64,000 nucleotides of DNA. Origin: CAVSKL01 sp963728475 [NCBI: Candidatus Eiseniibacteriota bacterium] (GTDB taxonomy: Bacteria > Eisenbacteria > RBG-16-71-46 > JABDJR01). Both the position numbers and the translations under genes were made by a program. This document shows positions 35,013-43,770 of the stretch, one piece after another (position 1 is the stretch's first letter; each line of letters begins with the position of its first letter). The DNA lies in contig CAVSKL010000001.1 in the NCBI GenBank assembly GCA_963728475.1, positions 310,001 through 374,000 of the forward strand, given 5' to 3'. The notes under the pieces were generated by a model. The model did no database searches. It saw only the letters and a list, made by a program, of their open reading frames with translations, and was not told the DNA's origin.

Positions 35013-36235
35013 GAACGGAAGGCGCCGTACCTCGCGGCCACGTATTCGTCCAGGATGCCGAGAAACTCGCCCACCAGCTCCGAGCCGCGGAGCGTGGTCA
35101 GGAGCCGCCCGTCCACGAACACCGGCGCTTTGGGATCCTCGCCGGTGCCGGGGAGAGAGATTCCGATGTCCGCGTGCTTGGATTCCCCGGGGCCGTTCAC
35201 CACGCATCCCATCACCGCCACCTTGAGCTCGGCCACTCCCGGATAGACCGCGCGCCAGGTGGCCATGCGTGCGCGGAGGTGCCCCTGGATCTCCTCGGCC
35301 AGCTCCTGGAAGAAGGTGCTGGTGGTGCGGCCGCAGCCGGGGCACGCGCTCACCTGCGGGTTGAAGTGGCGGAGACCCAGGGACTGGAGGATCTGCTGGG
35401 CGATCAGCACCTCTTCGGTGCGGTCGCCGCCGGGGCGGGGGGTGAGGCTCACCCGGATGGTGTCGCCGATCCCCTCCTGGAGCAGCACCGCCAACCCCGC
35501 GGTCGAGGCCACCGTCCCCTTCATCCCCATCCCCGCCTCGGTCAGGCCGAGATGGAGCGGGTAATCCCCGCGCCGGGCCAGCTCCCGGTAGACGTCGATC
35601 AGATCCTGGACGTTGCTCACCTTGGCCGAGAGGATGATGCGGTCGTGGCCCAGGCCGTATTCCTCGGCCAGGGACGCCGATACCAGAGCGCTCTGCACCA
35701 TGGCCTCGATCATGACCGCGCGCGCGTCCAGAGGTTTCGCCGAGGCCGCGTTCTCGTCCATCAGCCGGGTCAACAGCGCCTGGTCCAGCGACCCCCAGTT
35801 GACGCCGATCCGCACCGGCTTGCCGTTGGCGACCGCGATCTCGATGATGCGGCGGAAGTTGGCGTCGTGGTGGCGGCCCGCGCCGACGTTTCCGGGGTTG
35901 ATGCGGTACTTGTCGAGGGCCCGCGCGCACGCGGGGAATTCGTCGAGGAGAAGGTGGCCGTTGTAGTGGAAGTCCCCGATCAGGGGGACGTCGAAGCCGG
36001 CCTCGGCAACGCGGCGGCGGATCTCGGGCACCGCCTCGGCGGCGCGCCGCGTGTTCACGGTGATCCGCACCAGCTCGCTCCCGGCCCGGGCGAGCTGCAC
36101 CACCTGTTCGGCGGTGGAGTCGGGATCCCCGGTGTCGGTATTGGTCATGGACTGGACCACCACCGGGTGGTCGGAGCCCACGGGCACGTCCCCCACCAGG
36201 CACGTAGGGGTTCGTCGCCGGAGGATGTCAGCCAT
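35009..36235 (-). CDS. ispG: 4-hydroxy-3-methylbut-2-en-1-yl diphosphate synthase
   Basis: 408 residues, the compact bacterial form. The TIM-barrel part begins [20 protein letters not shown], followed by [16 protein letters not shown] and GVNWGSLD. The C-terminal iron-sulfur part has SACPGCGR and [13 protein letters not shown], giving the three Cys ligands of the [4Fe-4S] cluster. It reduces MEcPP to HMBPP in the MEP pathway of isoprenoid synthesis, in the cytoplasm, using flavodoxin or ferredoxin. The start is not supported by a strong ribosome site. It heads the unit that includes the polyprenol-sugar-type membrane proteins at 33-35 kb. Confidence 0.97.
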   Translation of the reverse strand: MADILRRRTPTCLVGDVPVGSDHPVVVQSMTNTDTGDPDSTAEQVVQLARAGSELVRITVNTRRAAEAVPEIRRRVAEAGFDVPLIGDFHYNGHLLLDEFPACARALDKYRINPGNVGAGRHHDANFRRIIEIAVANGKPVRIGVNWGSLDQALLTRLMDENAASAKPLDARAVMIEAMVQSALVSASLAEEYGLGHDRIILSAKVSNVQDLIDVYRELARRGDYPLHLGLTEAGMGMKGTVASTAGLAVLLQEGIGDTIRVSLTPRPGGDRTEEVLIAQQILQSLGLRHFNPQVSACPGCGRTTSTFFQELAEEIQGHLRARMATWRAVYPGVAELKVAVMGCVVNGPGESKHADIGISLPGTGEDPKAPVFVDGRLLTTLRGSELVGEFLGILDEYVAARYGAFRS

Positions 36236-36259
36236 ACACGCTCGACTCGAGGAATGAGG

Positions 36260-36292
36260 AGGAGGCCGGCCGCCCCCGCGGGCGGCCGCCTC
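36260..36292 (-). terminator. GC-rich stem-loop after glutamate dehydrogenase
   Basis: GGAGG-CCGGCCGCCC and GGGCGGCCG-CCTCC form a long stem around a short loop (one bulged C), between gdhA and ispG. There is no clear U tract on the minus strand. Confidence 0.5.
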
Positions 36293-36307
36293 CGGAGAAT
36301 CGTCGAT

Positions 36308-37723
36308 CTACGGGAAAACGCCCAGCTCCAGGTAGGCCCGCGCCACCTTCTCGATGGCGATGCAGTAGGCCGCGGTCCGGAGCAGGTTGATGCGATCGTC
36401 GGAGATCATCCGCTGGGAGATCTCCTCGAACGCGGTCACCATGGTGTCCTCGAGGCCGGAGTAAACGATGTCCTCCTCGCTCGCCCCGTGAATGATCTTG
36501 GATCGCGCCGCCGCCGGGAGCCCCTTCCCGGTGAGCCCCTCGAGAGCGTCCACCATGTGGGTGTGGGAGGCTTCCTGGAAGCGCCGGTCCATGCGACCGA
36601 AGCGCACGTGGGACAGGTTCTTGAGCCACTCGAAGTACGACACCGTGACCCCGCCCGCATTGAGATACAGATCCGGGATCACCAGCTTCCCACGTTCCAG
36701 CAGGATATCGGCGGCGTTGAAGGTCACCGGTCCGTTGGCCGCCTCCGCCACCACCTTGGCCTGGACTCTCTCGGCGTTGGCGGAACGGATCTGCCGCTCC
36801 AGCGCCGACGGCACCAGGATGTCGCACTCCTGCTCGAGCACCGCCGAGGGATCCTCGAAGGACTTGGCCCCGGGGAACTTGAGGATGGAACCGGTTTCCT
36901 TCCAGTGAGCCATGACGTCGGCCAGGTTGAGCCCGTCGGGGTTCGCGATGGTGCCGTCCCGCTCGGAGACCGAGACCAGCTTGCAGCCCGCCTCGGTTAG
37001 GAACTTGGCCGCGTAGTAGCCCACGTTGCCCAGCCCCTGGACCGCGGTGCTCTTGCCCTCGAGGCCGACCGGGAGCCCCACGCGTTCCATGAGCCCCTTG
37101 TGGTTCAAGCACTCGCGGATGCCGTAGAAGACGCCCAGGCCGGTGGCCTCGCGCCGCCCCCGGATGCCGCCCTGGGTGACCGGCTTCCCGGTCACGCAGG
37201 CGTCGGCATCGATGTCGCCGGGATGGAAGGTGGAGTAGGTGTCCACCATCCAGGCCATCTCGCGCTCGCCGGTCCCGTAGTCGGGGGCGGGCACGTCGAT
37301 GCCGGGTCCGATGAAGTTCTTCTTGCAGAGCTCGGCGGTATACCGGCGGGTGATGTTCTCGAGTTGCTCCACGGAGTACTTGGGAACGCTGATCTTGATC
37401 CCGCCCTTGGCTCCTCCGAACGGAGCATCCACGATGGCGCACTTGTAGGTCATGAGCGCAGCCAAGGCCATGACCTCGTCCTGGTCCACGGCCTGGCTGT
37501 AGCGGATGCCCCCCTTGGTGGGCAGCCGGTGCTGACTGTGTTCGACCCGCCAGGCGGAGATGACCTCATAGCCCCCGCCGGGCTTCTTGATCGGGAACTG
37601 CATGAAGTACACGCTATTGCAGTGCCGGATCTGATCGAGAAGGCCCTTCGGATAGTTCAGAAGAGCCGCCGCGCGGTCGAAGTTACGGTTGACGTCGCCG
37701 AAGAAACTTGTCTTGCCGGACAC
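36308..37723 (-). CDS. gdhA: Glu/Leu/Phe/Val-type glutamate dehydrogenase
   Basis: 471 residues. The catalytic domain has GGIRYSQAVDQDEVMALAALM, the Lys in FGGAKGGIK, and the Asp-bearing PAPDYGTGEREMAW. The Rossmann domain has VQGLGNVGYYAAKFL, and the C-terminus NAGGVTVSYFEWLKN. It interconverts glutamate with 2-oxoglutarate plus ammonia. The cofactor cannot be told. The GTG start has GGGGAGG at good spacing. It is transcribed before ispG but is separated from it by a stem-loop, so it is probably its own unit. Confidence 0.95.
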   Translation of the reverse strand: MSGKTSFFGDVNRNFDRAAALLNYPKGLLDQIRHCNSVYFMQFPIKKPGGGYEVISAWRVEHSQHRLPTKGGIRYSQAVDQDEVMALAALMTYKCAIVDAPFGGAKGGIKISVPKYSVEQLENITRRYTAELCKKNFIGPGIDVPAPDYGTGEREMAWMVDTYSTFHPGDIDADACVTGKPVTQGGIRGRREATGLGVFYGIRECLNHKGLMERVGLPVGLEGKSTAVQGLGNVGYYAAKFLTEAGCKLVSVSERDGTIANPDGLNLADVMAHWKETGSILKFPGAKSFEDPSAVLEQECDILVPSALERQIRSANAERVQAKVVAEAANGPVTFNAADILLERGKLVIPDLYLNAGGVTVSYFEWLKNLSHVRFGRMDRRFQEASHTHMVDALEGLTGKGLPAAARSKIIHGASEEDIVYSGLEDTMVTAFEEISQRMISDDRINLLRTAAYCIAIEKVARAYLELGVFP

Positions 37724-37848
37724 GCCAAAACCTCCCCTTGTCCTAGCCCCAATTCCGGCCGGATCGCCTTCTGCAGGTTCCCGTTACCCTGGCCCGGGGG
37801 CGGTCGGGCCGGGCGCCGTTTTCGAACCGCTCCAGCCTATCACGGCCG

Positions 37849-38598
37849 CTATAGCCCATCCCTCTCCACAAAAAACGAAATCTGGTTTTGCAGCTGGTCC
37901 ACGCAATCGCTGGTCACCTGCACGATTTCCGCCTTGTAGACATGGGCGGTCCACCCCCCGATCGCCCCCTGGTCTCCCTGCCAGAGCTTGGCGCGGGTGG
38001 AAGCCCCCAGGAGGAATTCCAGGCGGTAGTTTCGGATCTCATTGAAGCACTTGGTGTTCTCGACCCGGGCGCTGCACCCGGCGCTTCCGAAGAAGACCTG
38101 GAGCGTGCCCGCGGAGCCGCCGGCCGCCAGGTCCCCGTACCCGCCGGTAAAGACGCTGTAGTTGGGCTTCCAGTCGCTGACCCCCAGGAACCGCACCCCC
38201 TGGGAGTCCGAGACCTTGATGGCGCTGGTCGGGGGCACCCCGCCGATCATCTCCAGCTGAAAGTCGTAGGCGGAACCCGTCGCGACCGGGAGCGGATGCC
38301 CCAGGTCCTGGATGAGGAGCGTGATGACCTGGTTGTCGGAGTGCCGCTGGATCTTGTACTCCGAGCTGGGGGGCACCGAGGCGAAGGACCGGGCGGAGAC
38401 CACGGTGGCGGTGAAGCTGAGGACCGAGCCGAATACCGGGGGATCCATCTGCTGGATCAGGTACTCCCCCTCGGCGCCCCGGGTGCACTCCTTGGGTTCG
38501 TTGTTGCACCCGGAAACCGCCGCCGAGAACGCGAGCCCGACCGCCACCGCCAGGGACGGGGCCCACCACGCCGCCGCAAGCCGGAACCGATTCCCCAT
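37849..38598 (-). CDS. Lipoprotein of unknown function
   Basis: 249 residues. A hydrophobic leader is followed by SGC at a lipobox (VSGC), then NNEPKECTRG. The mature chain is beta-rich with four more Cys (CTRG, GCSARVENTKC, DCVD), suggesting two disulfides in the periplasm. Segments such as SARSFASVPPSSEYKIQRH and FQLEMIGGVPPTSAIKV do not match a family I recognise. GGAGG eight bases upstream of the ATG supports the start; the open frame extends further but is not needed. Confidence 0.75.
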   Translation of the reverse strand: MGNRFRLAAAWWAPSLAVAVGLAFSAAVSGCNNEPKECTRGAEGEYLIQQMDPPVFGSVLSFTATVVSARSFASVPPSSEYKIQRHSDNQVITLLIQDLGHPLPVATGSAYDFQLEMIGGVPPTSAIKVSDSQGVRFLGVSDWKPNYSVFTGGYGDLAAGGSAGTLQVFFGSAGCSARVENTKCFNEIRNYRLEFLLGASTRAKLWQGDQGAIGGWTAHVYKAEIVQVTSDCVDQLQNQISFFVERDGL

Positions 38599-38739
38599 GG
38601 GGTCTACCTCCAAGCCCTCGCGCGCCGATCCCGGCGCCCGGCCGCAGGCGGGCGGCCCGGCCCGCGAACCCATCCAAAAGGGGACCCGGGAGATCGGCTA
38701 ACCGAGGATAGCACAGGAGGAAGGGGGAACGGCCGGCGG

Positions 38740-38768
38740 TTCCCCGGCCCTCGCGGAAGGTGTAGAAT
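38740..38768 (+). promoter_or_regulatory. Candidate promoter of the 38.8-39.0 kb RNA
   Basis: TAGAAT at 38763-38768 (five of six consensus) has TTCCCC 17 bases upstream as a weak -35. A start near 38775 is implied. Confidence 0.4.
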
Positions 38769-38774
38769 AGGGCG

Positions 38775-39002
38775 CTCGCCGGGGACCCCGCCGGGCGATC
38801 GACCCCGGGGCCGACGTCTCGGGAATCCCCGGCCCCCGGCTTCGGTATCAAACTGCGGTTGGACCGCACTACTGAACGGAAGGCGGCTTCGGCCGCCCCC
38901 GCGACAAGGTTGGCCGGCGGAGACCCCGATTTGCATCTGGCCGAGCTCCCCAGCGTCACACTCTGGCCGTCTGCAAACGCTCTCCGCCGGCCTTCTTTTT
39001 TT
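38775..39002 (+). ncRNA. Candidate structured RNA of about 230 nt
   Basis: Nothing protein-like occupies 38599-39048. The plus strand folds as small hairpins TGCGGT-TGG-ACCGCA (38854-38868) and GGCGGC-TTCG-GCCGCC (38882-38897), then a long rod: GGCCGGCGGAGA at 38912-38923 with 38981-38992 (12 perfect pairs), TTTGCA at 38930-38935 with 38972-38977, and GGCC at 38939-38942 with 38965-38968. A TTCTTTTTTT run ends it. It could be an independent small RNA or a leader/attenuator of the kinase gene at 39049. I do not recognise it as a known RNA family. Confidence 0.55.
38912..39002 (+). terminator. Terminator hairpin with U tract
   Basis: A perfect 12-bp outer stem (38912-38923 with 38981-38992) is followed by TTCTTTTTTT at 38993-39002, the longest T run in the window, 46 bases before the anti-sigma kinase start. 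Confidence 0.75.
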
Positions 39003-39048
39003 CCCTCCCCGTCCTCATCCCCTTCCCCGGAACGCCGATAACCGGGTC

Positions 39049-39528
39049 GTGAGCCAATCCAACCCTTTGAATTCCAGGCAGTTGCAGGTCCGAACCGGCC
39101 CCGGGGCGCTCCAGCGTCTGCGCCGGGGACTCCGGCGGTTCCTCGTGGTCGAGGTGCGCCGGCCCGAGGCCCGCGCCCTGGCCCTCCTGGCCGTGGACGA
39201 GATCGCCGCCAACGTGGTCGAGCACGGCTACCGGGGCGAGGCCGGCCGCCCCCTCGGAGTCACCTTCCGGCCCCTGGACGGGGAGCGGTTCGAGATCACC
39301 GTTCGCGACCGCGCGCCGGTGATCGACGTGACCGCCCGCCCGGTGGTGAGCCTCCGGACCCTGGCCCGGAAGCGCGCTCCCCGGGGGCGGGGCCTGGCCA
39401 TGGTGCGCCGGCTCGCCGAATCCCTCCGCCACCGGTCGCGCCCGGGGGGCGGAAACGAACTCACCCTGATCTTCGACGCGGTCGCGCTCTCGCGGCTGGG
39501 CGAAGAGCCGTTCCGTGATGCGGCCTGA
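39049..39528 (+). CDS. Anti-sigma factor-type serine kinase (RsbW/SpoIIAB-like ATPase)
   Basis: 159 residues with a GHKL ATPase fold. The N box is DEIAANVVEHGYRGEA, the G1-type region VRDRAPVIDVT, and the G2-type GRGLAMVRRLAESL, with the last strand GGNELTLIF. In the partner-switching system such a kinase phosphorylates a STAS anti-anti-sigma protein and binds a sigma factor. The STAS gene follows 36 bases downstream. GTG at 39049 is used; the true start might be TTG a few codons in. A terminator-like hairpin lies directly upstream. Confidence 0.85.
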   Translation: MSQSNPLNSRQLQVRTGPGALQRLRRGLRRFLVVEVRRPEARALALLAVDEIAANVVEHGYRGEAGRPLGVTFRPLDGERFEITVRDRAPVIDVTARPVVSLRTLARKRAPRGRGLAMVRRLAESLRHRSRPGGGNELTLIFDAVALSRLGEEPFRDAA

Positions 39529-39564
39529 CCCCGGCCGGCCGCGTTCCGGCGCCCGGGAGGATTC

Positions 39565-39948
39565 ATGAAGCCGCGGGACGTGGACGCGCACCTCATTTCC
39601 ATCTCCCGGCTGCGCGTCGTGGGCGCCACCGAGGTCTCGGTGCAACGGTTCCGGGGCGCGGTGCGCCCGGCCACCCTCGACGACTTCCGCAAGCGGCTCG
39701 CCGAGAGCGGCGCGCGCTCACCCTACCTGGTAGTGGACCTCTCCGAGCTGGGCAGCATCGATTCGGCGGGCCTGGAGTGCCTCATGAACCAGGCCGCGAT
39801 CCAGGAACGCGGGGGGGGCTGGCTCCGGCTTGCCTCGCCGTCGCCGGCGGTGGCCGTGATCCTGGGTCTGAGCGGGGTGAACGAGACCCTGATCCCCTGG
39901 ACCGACGAATCCGAGGCGGTCCGGGACCTGGCGCCCAAGGCGGCCTGA
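39565..39948 (+). CDS. STAS-domain anti-anti-sigma factor (RsbV/SpoIIAA-like)
   Basis: 127 residues of a single STAS domain. Markers are VSVQRFRGAVRPAT-type N-terminal strand, LVVDLSELGSIDSAGLECLMN with the phosphorylatable Ser in SIDSAGL, and GLSGVNETLIPW. GGAGG lies five bases before the ATG. It should sequester the upstream kinase when dephosphorylated, possibly by the PP2C phosphatase at 29.3-31.9 kb. No sigma factor is in the window. Confidence 0.88.
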   Translation: MKPRDVDAHLISISRLRVVGATEVSVQRFRGAVRPATLDDFRKRLAESGARSPYLVVDLSELGSIDSAGLECLMNQAAIQERGGGWLRLASPSPAVAVILGLSGVNETLIPWTDESEAVRDLAPKAA

Positions 39949-40024
39949 ACCCGTTCCCGCCACGCCCGGCCGCCGGTGGAGAGACCCGGTTTCCCCACAC
40001 CGGGAACCGTTTCTCGACGGGCTC

Positions 40025-40990
40025 CTACCGGTTCTTGAGCCGGGGGTCGAGCGCGTCGCGGAGCCCGTCCCCCAGGAAGTTCAACGAGAAGAGGGTGGTC
40101 CCCAGGGCCAGGCCGGGGAAGAGAATCAGCCACCACGCGGTGTGGATCGCGGTGATGGCGCTCGCCCCCTCCGCGGCCAGGAGCCCCCACGAGGAGTTGG
40201 GCGGTTGCACCCCCAGCCCCAGGAACGAGAGGAACGCCTCCTCCAGCATGACCGCGGGGACGGTGAGGGTGGCGTAGACGATGATGGGGCCGAGCAGGTT
40301 CGGGATGAGGTGGCGGAAGATGATGCGGCGGTGGCTCCCCCCCAGCGCGACCACCGCGTGGACGAACTCCTGGCTCCGGAGCTGGATCATCTGGCCGCGG
40401 ACGATCCGGCTCATGGTGAGCCATTGCACCGCCCCCAGGGCCAGGAAGAGCAGGACCAGGTGCCTTCCGAAGTAGGCCACCAGCAGGATCACGAAGAACA
40501 TGAAGGGCAGGCTGTAGAGCATGTCCACGAAACGCATCATCACGTTGTCGGTGGCGCCCCCCTTGTACCCGGCCACCGCGCCCCAGGTGACCCCGATCAT
40601 GAGGCTCACCACTGTGGCCACCAGCCCCACCGCTAGCGAGAGCCGCCCGCCGTAGAGCACGCGCGTCAGCACGTCGCGTCCGGCGAGGTCGGTGCCGAAG
40701 AGATGATGGAGGTTCGGCGACTGGAGCTGGTTCGCCAGGTCCTGTTGCTCGAAGCGGTAGGGGGTGAGGACCGGCGCGGCCAGGGTGGCGGCCACGATGA
40801 TCACCAGCAGCACCCCCCCGGTCACCGCCATGCGGCTCTTGAGGAGCCTCCGGAAGGCGTCGCGCCAGAAGCCCACCCCCGACACCGGCTCCACCGCATG
40901 CAGTCCCGGCTCCAGAACCAGCTCGCGGTCCACGGCCGGGGACGCGGCCTCGGCCGGCGAACGGACGAGCACGGGGCGGTCTTCGGTCAT
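40025..40990 (-). CDS. Peptide ABC transporter permease, DppC/OppC type
   Basis: 321 residues. The N-terminal region precedes GFWRDAFRRLLKSRMAV (the OppC N-domain), then six TM helices with the EAA-like cytoplasmic loop VVALGGSHRRIIFRHLIPN. FGTDLAGRDVLTRVLYGGR is typical of the family. It pairs with the upstream DppB in the inner membrane to import oligopeptides. ATG overlaps the dppB stop (ATGA). It is the last gene of the operon; no ATPase genes follow. Confidence 0.93.
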   Translation of the reverse strand: MTEDRPVLVRSPAEAASPAVDRELVLEPGLHAVEPVSGVGFWRDAFRRLLKSRMAVTGGVLLVIIVAATLAAPVLTPYRFEQQDLANQLQSPNLHHLFGTDLAGRDVLTRVLYGGRLSLAVGLVATVVSLMIGVTWGAVAGYKGGATDNVMMRFVDMLYSLPFMFFVILLVAYFGRHLVLLFLALGAVQWLTMSRIVRGQMIQLRSQEFVHAVVALGGSHRRIIFRHLIPNLLGPIIVYATLTVPAVMLEEAFLSFLGLGVQPPNSSWGLLAAEGASAITAIHTAWWLILFPGLALGTTLFSLNFLGDGLRDALDPRLKNR

Positions 40991-41904
40991 CGGAGCTCCA
41001 CCCGGGGATCGATCACCGCGTACAGCACGTCCACGAGGAGGTTGAGCGCGATCAGCAGCCCGCTATAGAGGAGCACCGTCCCCATGGCCACGGTGTAGTC
41101 GCGGTTGAGCGCCGAGTTCACGAAGAAGCTCCCCAGGCCCGGGATGTCGAAGATACGCTCCACCACCACCGAGCCCACCAGGATGCTGGCGGCGGCCGGC
41201 CCCAGGTAGCTCAGCACCGGGAGGATGGCCACCCGGAGGGCATGCTTCCCCACCACCACCCGCTCACGAAGCCCCTTGGCGCGGGCGGTGCGGATGAAAT
41301 CGTGTCCGATCACGTCGAGCATGCCCGCCCGCGAGAGCCGGGCCACGTAGGCGGCCCGGATCGCCCCCAGGGTGATGGCGGGAAGGATGAGCTGCTCCAC
41401 CGATCCCCACCCCCCGGCGGGAAGCCACCCCAGGCCGAAACAGAACAGGATGATCAGGAGCGGTCCCAGGACGAAGTTGGGGATGCAGATCCCCAGGAGG
41501 CTCAGGCTCATGAGGGCGTAGTCGCGCGACTGGTTGTGGAAGAGCGCGCCCAGGATCCCCGCCGGGATCCCCAGCGCCATGGCCATGACCAGCGCGATCG
41601 CCCCCAGGGTGAGGCTCACCGGAAGCGCCTGGCCGATGATCTCGTTCACGCTTCGCGCCTGGTACTTGAAGGACGGCCCCAGGTCCCCGTGGGCGAGCCC
41701 GCCCAGGTAGCGCAGGAACTGGCGGGGCACCGACTCGTCCATGTGGTACTTGGCCCGCAGGTTCTGTTCGATCTGGGGCGGGAGGGAGCGCTCGGCGTCG
41801 AAGGGGCCGCCCGGCGCCGACCGCATGAAGGCGAAGCTGAAGAAGAGGATGACGAAGAGGAGCGGCACCGTGGAGAGCAGCCGGCGGAGGACGTAGGTGA
41901 TCAT
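40987..41904 (-). CDS. Peptide ABC transporter permease, DppB/OppB type
   Basis: 305 residues, six TM helices. MITYVLRRLLSTVPLLFVI is the standard DppB start; the EAA loop reads IRTARAKGLRERVVVGKHALR, and the C-terminus VAMGTVLLYSGLLIALNLLVDVLYAVIDPR is typical. It forms the channel with the DppC-type protein. ATG overlaps the substrate-binding-protein stop. Confidence 0.94.
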   Translation of the reverse strand: MITYVLRRLLSTVPLLFVILFFSFAFMRSAPGGPFDAERSLPPQIEQNLRAKYHMDESVPRQFLRYLGGLAHGDLGPSFKYQARSVNEIIGQALPVSLTLGAIALVMAMALGIPAGILGALFHNQSRDYALMSLSLLGICIPNFVLGPLLIILFCFGLGWLPAGGWGSVEQLILPAITLGAIRAAYVARLSRAGMLDVIGHDFIRTARAKGLRERVVVGKHALRVAILPVLSYLGPAAASILVGSVVVERIFDIPGLGSFFVNSALNRDYTVAMGTVLLYSGLLIALNLLVDVLYAVIDPRVELR

Positions 41905-43580
41905 CGGGTACCGGCGGCGCCTCCGGCCGCCGCCGAGGCCACCGGGGCCTCGGACCCGGCCGGATGGGGGTCACGGGGCCGGCCGCGGTGCCCGCGAAGC
42001 GGAACCACCTCCCGAAGATTCAGGAGGTTCAGGAGGTTCGGCTTGAGCCCGGTGAAGTCCCGGTCGTCGTAGAGGTTCTGCACCACGTAGTAGTAGACGG
42101 GAAGGACGATCATCTCCCGGTTGGTCACCCACTCCTCGGCCTGGTGGAGGAGATCCATCCGCTTCTCATTGTCCAGGGTGCGCGAGGCGCGATCGATCAG
42201 CGCGTCGTAGTCGGGGTTCTCGAACCCGGTGCGGTTGTTGCCGTTGTCGGAGAGCCAGAGGTCCAGGAAGGTGTTCGGATCCAGGTAGTCGCCGATCCAG
42301 CTCCCCCGCGAGATCCAGTAGTCCTCGGCGTTCTGGGTGGCCAGGAACACCTTCCACTCCTGGTTGACCAGGCTCACGTTCACCCCCAGCGCCTCTTTCC
42401 ATTGCTGCTGGAGAACCTCGGCGATCTGCTTGTGCGACTCGGAGGTATTGAAGAGCACCTCCACGTGGGGGAAGCCCTTGCCGCCGGGATAGCCGGCCTC
42501 GGCCAGGAGCTTGCGGGCCTCGGCCACGTTCCGGTCCGGCAGGTGGACCTCATGGTAGCCCGGCACCCCCGGCGGGACCAGGCTGTGCGCGGGCACCTGC
42601 CCCGCCCGCAGCACGTAGTCGGTGATCGCCTTCCGGTCGGTGGCCAGGAAGAAGGCCTTGCGCACCCGCACGTCGTCGAAAGGCTTGCGCTTGATGTTGA
42701 AGCGGTAGAAGTACGAGCAGTAGTAGGGCGCCACGTGGAAATCGGAGCGCCTCTTGAGCTCGGGGATCACGAAAAGCGGGGTGGCGCCGGAGTCGGTCCA
42801 GTCCAGCACCCCGCTCATGTAGAGGTTGAAGCAGGCGTTGATGTTGTCCGAGGTGAGGCCGTCGGTCACCTGGAGCGCGATGTGGCCGGCGTTCCAGTAG
42901 GCGGGGTTCTTCTCGAGCCGTACCCGGCGGTCCAGGATCCACTGGGTGAGGAAAAAGGGTCCGTTGGTGACGATGTGCTCCGGCTTGATCCACTGGTCGC
43001 CGTACTTCTCGATCACCCACCGCGGCTCCGGCAGGTAGGTGTAGAAGGCGCAGAGGCCCAGGAAGTAGGCGCAGGGGGAATGGAGTTGCACCACCAGGGT
43101 GGAGTCGTCGGCCGCGTGCACCCCCACCGAGCCGGGGTCGGTGATCTTTCCCTCGTTGAAGGCCTGCGCGTTCAGGACCGGGTAGAGGATGTTGGCGTAG
43201 CGCGAGGCGGTGGCCGGTTCCAGGGTGCGGACCCACGAGTAGACGAAGTCGCCGGCGGTGACGGGCCGGCCGTCGCTCCACTTCGCGTCGCGGAGGTGGA
43301 AGGTATAGCTGCAGCCGTCGGCGCTCACGTCCCAGGAACGGGCCATGCCGGGGAGTGCCCGGAGGTCGTTGTCCTGGTAGGTGAGCCCCTCGAAGATGTT
43401 GCGTGCCACCCGCCCGCCCGGTTGGCCCGAGAGCAGGCTGGGATCGAGCGTCTCCGGTTCCGCGCCCAGCAGCCACACGAAGTCGACCTGCTCGTCGGCC
43501 ACGCGGCAGCCGGCCAGGGATACGAGAAGCACGAGGGCGGCGGTCGCGGCGGCCCGCCCCCGGAAATTCCTGGGATGCAT
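41901..43580 (-). CDS. Oligopeptide-binding lipoprotein, OppA/DppA type
   Basis: 559 residues, a solute-binding protein family 5 member. The leader ends in a lipobox (SLAGC). Then come LLGAEPETLDPSLLSGQPGG, ARNIFEGLTYQ, RDAKWSDGRPVTAGDFVYSW in the usual order and RVRKAFFLATDRKAITDYVL near residue 305. It captures peptides in the periplasm for the permeases encoded downstream. The last 35 residues are Pro/Arg-rich and look extended by the high GC content. It is the first gene of an operon; divergent from the lipoprotein at 43771. Confidence 0.93.
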   Translation of the reverse strand: MHPRNFRGRAAATAALVLLVSLAGCRVADEQVDFVWLLGAEPETLDPSLLSGQPGGRVARNIFEGLTYQDNDLRALPGMARSWDVSADGCSYTFHLRDAKWSDGRPVTAGDFVYSWVRTLEPATASRYANILYPVLNAQAFNEGKITDPGSVGVHAADDSTLVVQLHSPCAYFLGLCAFYTYLPEPRWVIEKYGDQWIKPEHIVTNGPFFLTQWILDRRVRLEKNPAYWNAGHIALQVTDGLTSDNINACFNLYMSGVLDWTDSGATPLFVIPELKRRSDFHVAPYYCSYFYRFNIKRKPFDDVRVRKAFFLATDRKAITDYVLRAGQVPAHSLVPPGVPGYHEVHLPDRNVAEARKLLAEAGYPGGKGFPHVEVLFNTSESHKQIAEVLQQQWKEALGVNVSLVNQEWKVFLATQNAEDYWISRGSWIGDYLDPNTFLDLWLSDNGNNRTGFENPDYDALIDRASRTLDNEKRMDLLHQAEEWVTNREMIVLPVYYYVVQNLYDDRDFTGLKPNLLNLLNLREVVPLRGHRGRPRDPHPAGSEAPVASAAAGGAAGTR

Positions 43581-43770
43581 CGGCCAAGCCTAGCACAGGG
43601 CCTCGGGCGGGAAGCGCCGCCGCCGGAGCCGGCGGCGGAAGGCCCCCCCCTTTCGTCCAAGGCGCATCTTGCCCCCCGGGACCGCGGGGGTGTATCAAGG
43701 GTCCGCACGTTTCGCCCGAGCGCCCCCGGACCGTATCCTGGCCGCGGCCCCGCCCGGCGGGAGGTTTTCC

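Noticed and set aside
39949-40024. Bidirectional terminator between the STAS and DppC-type genes
   Set aside because: Only a six-pair stem (CCCGGT/ACCGGG) without a T run; too weak to annotate.
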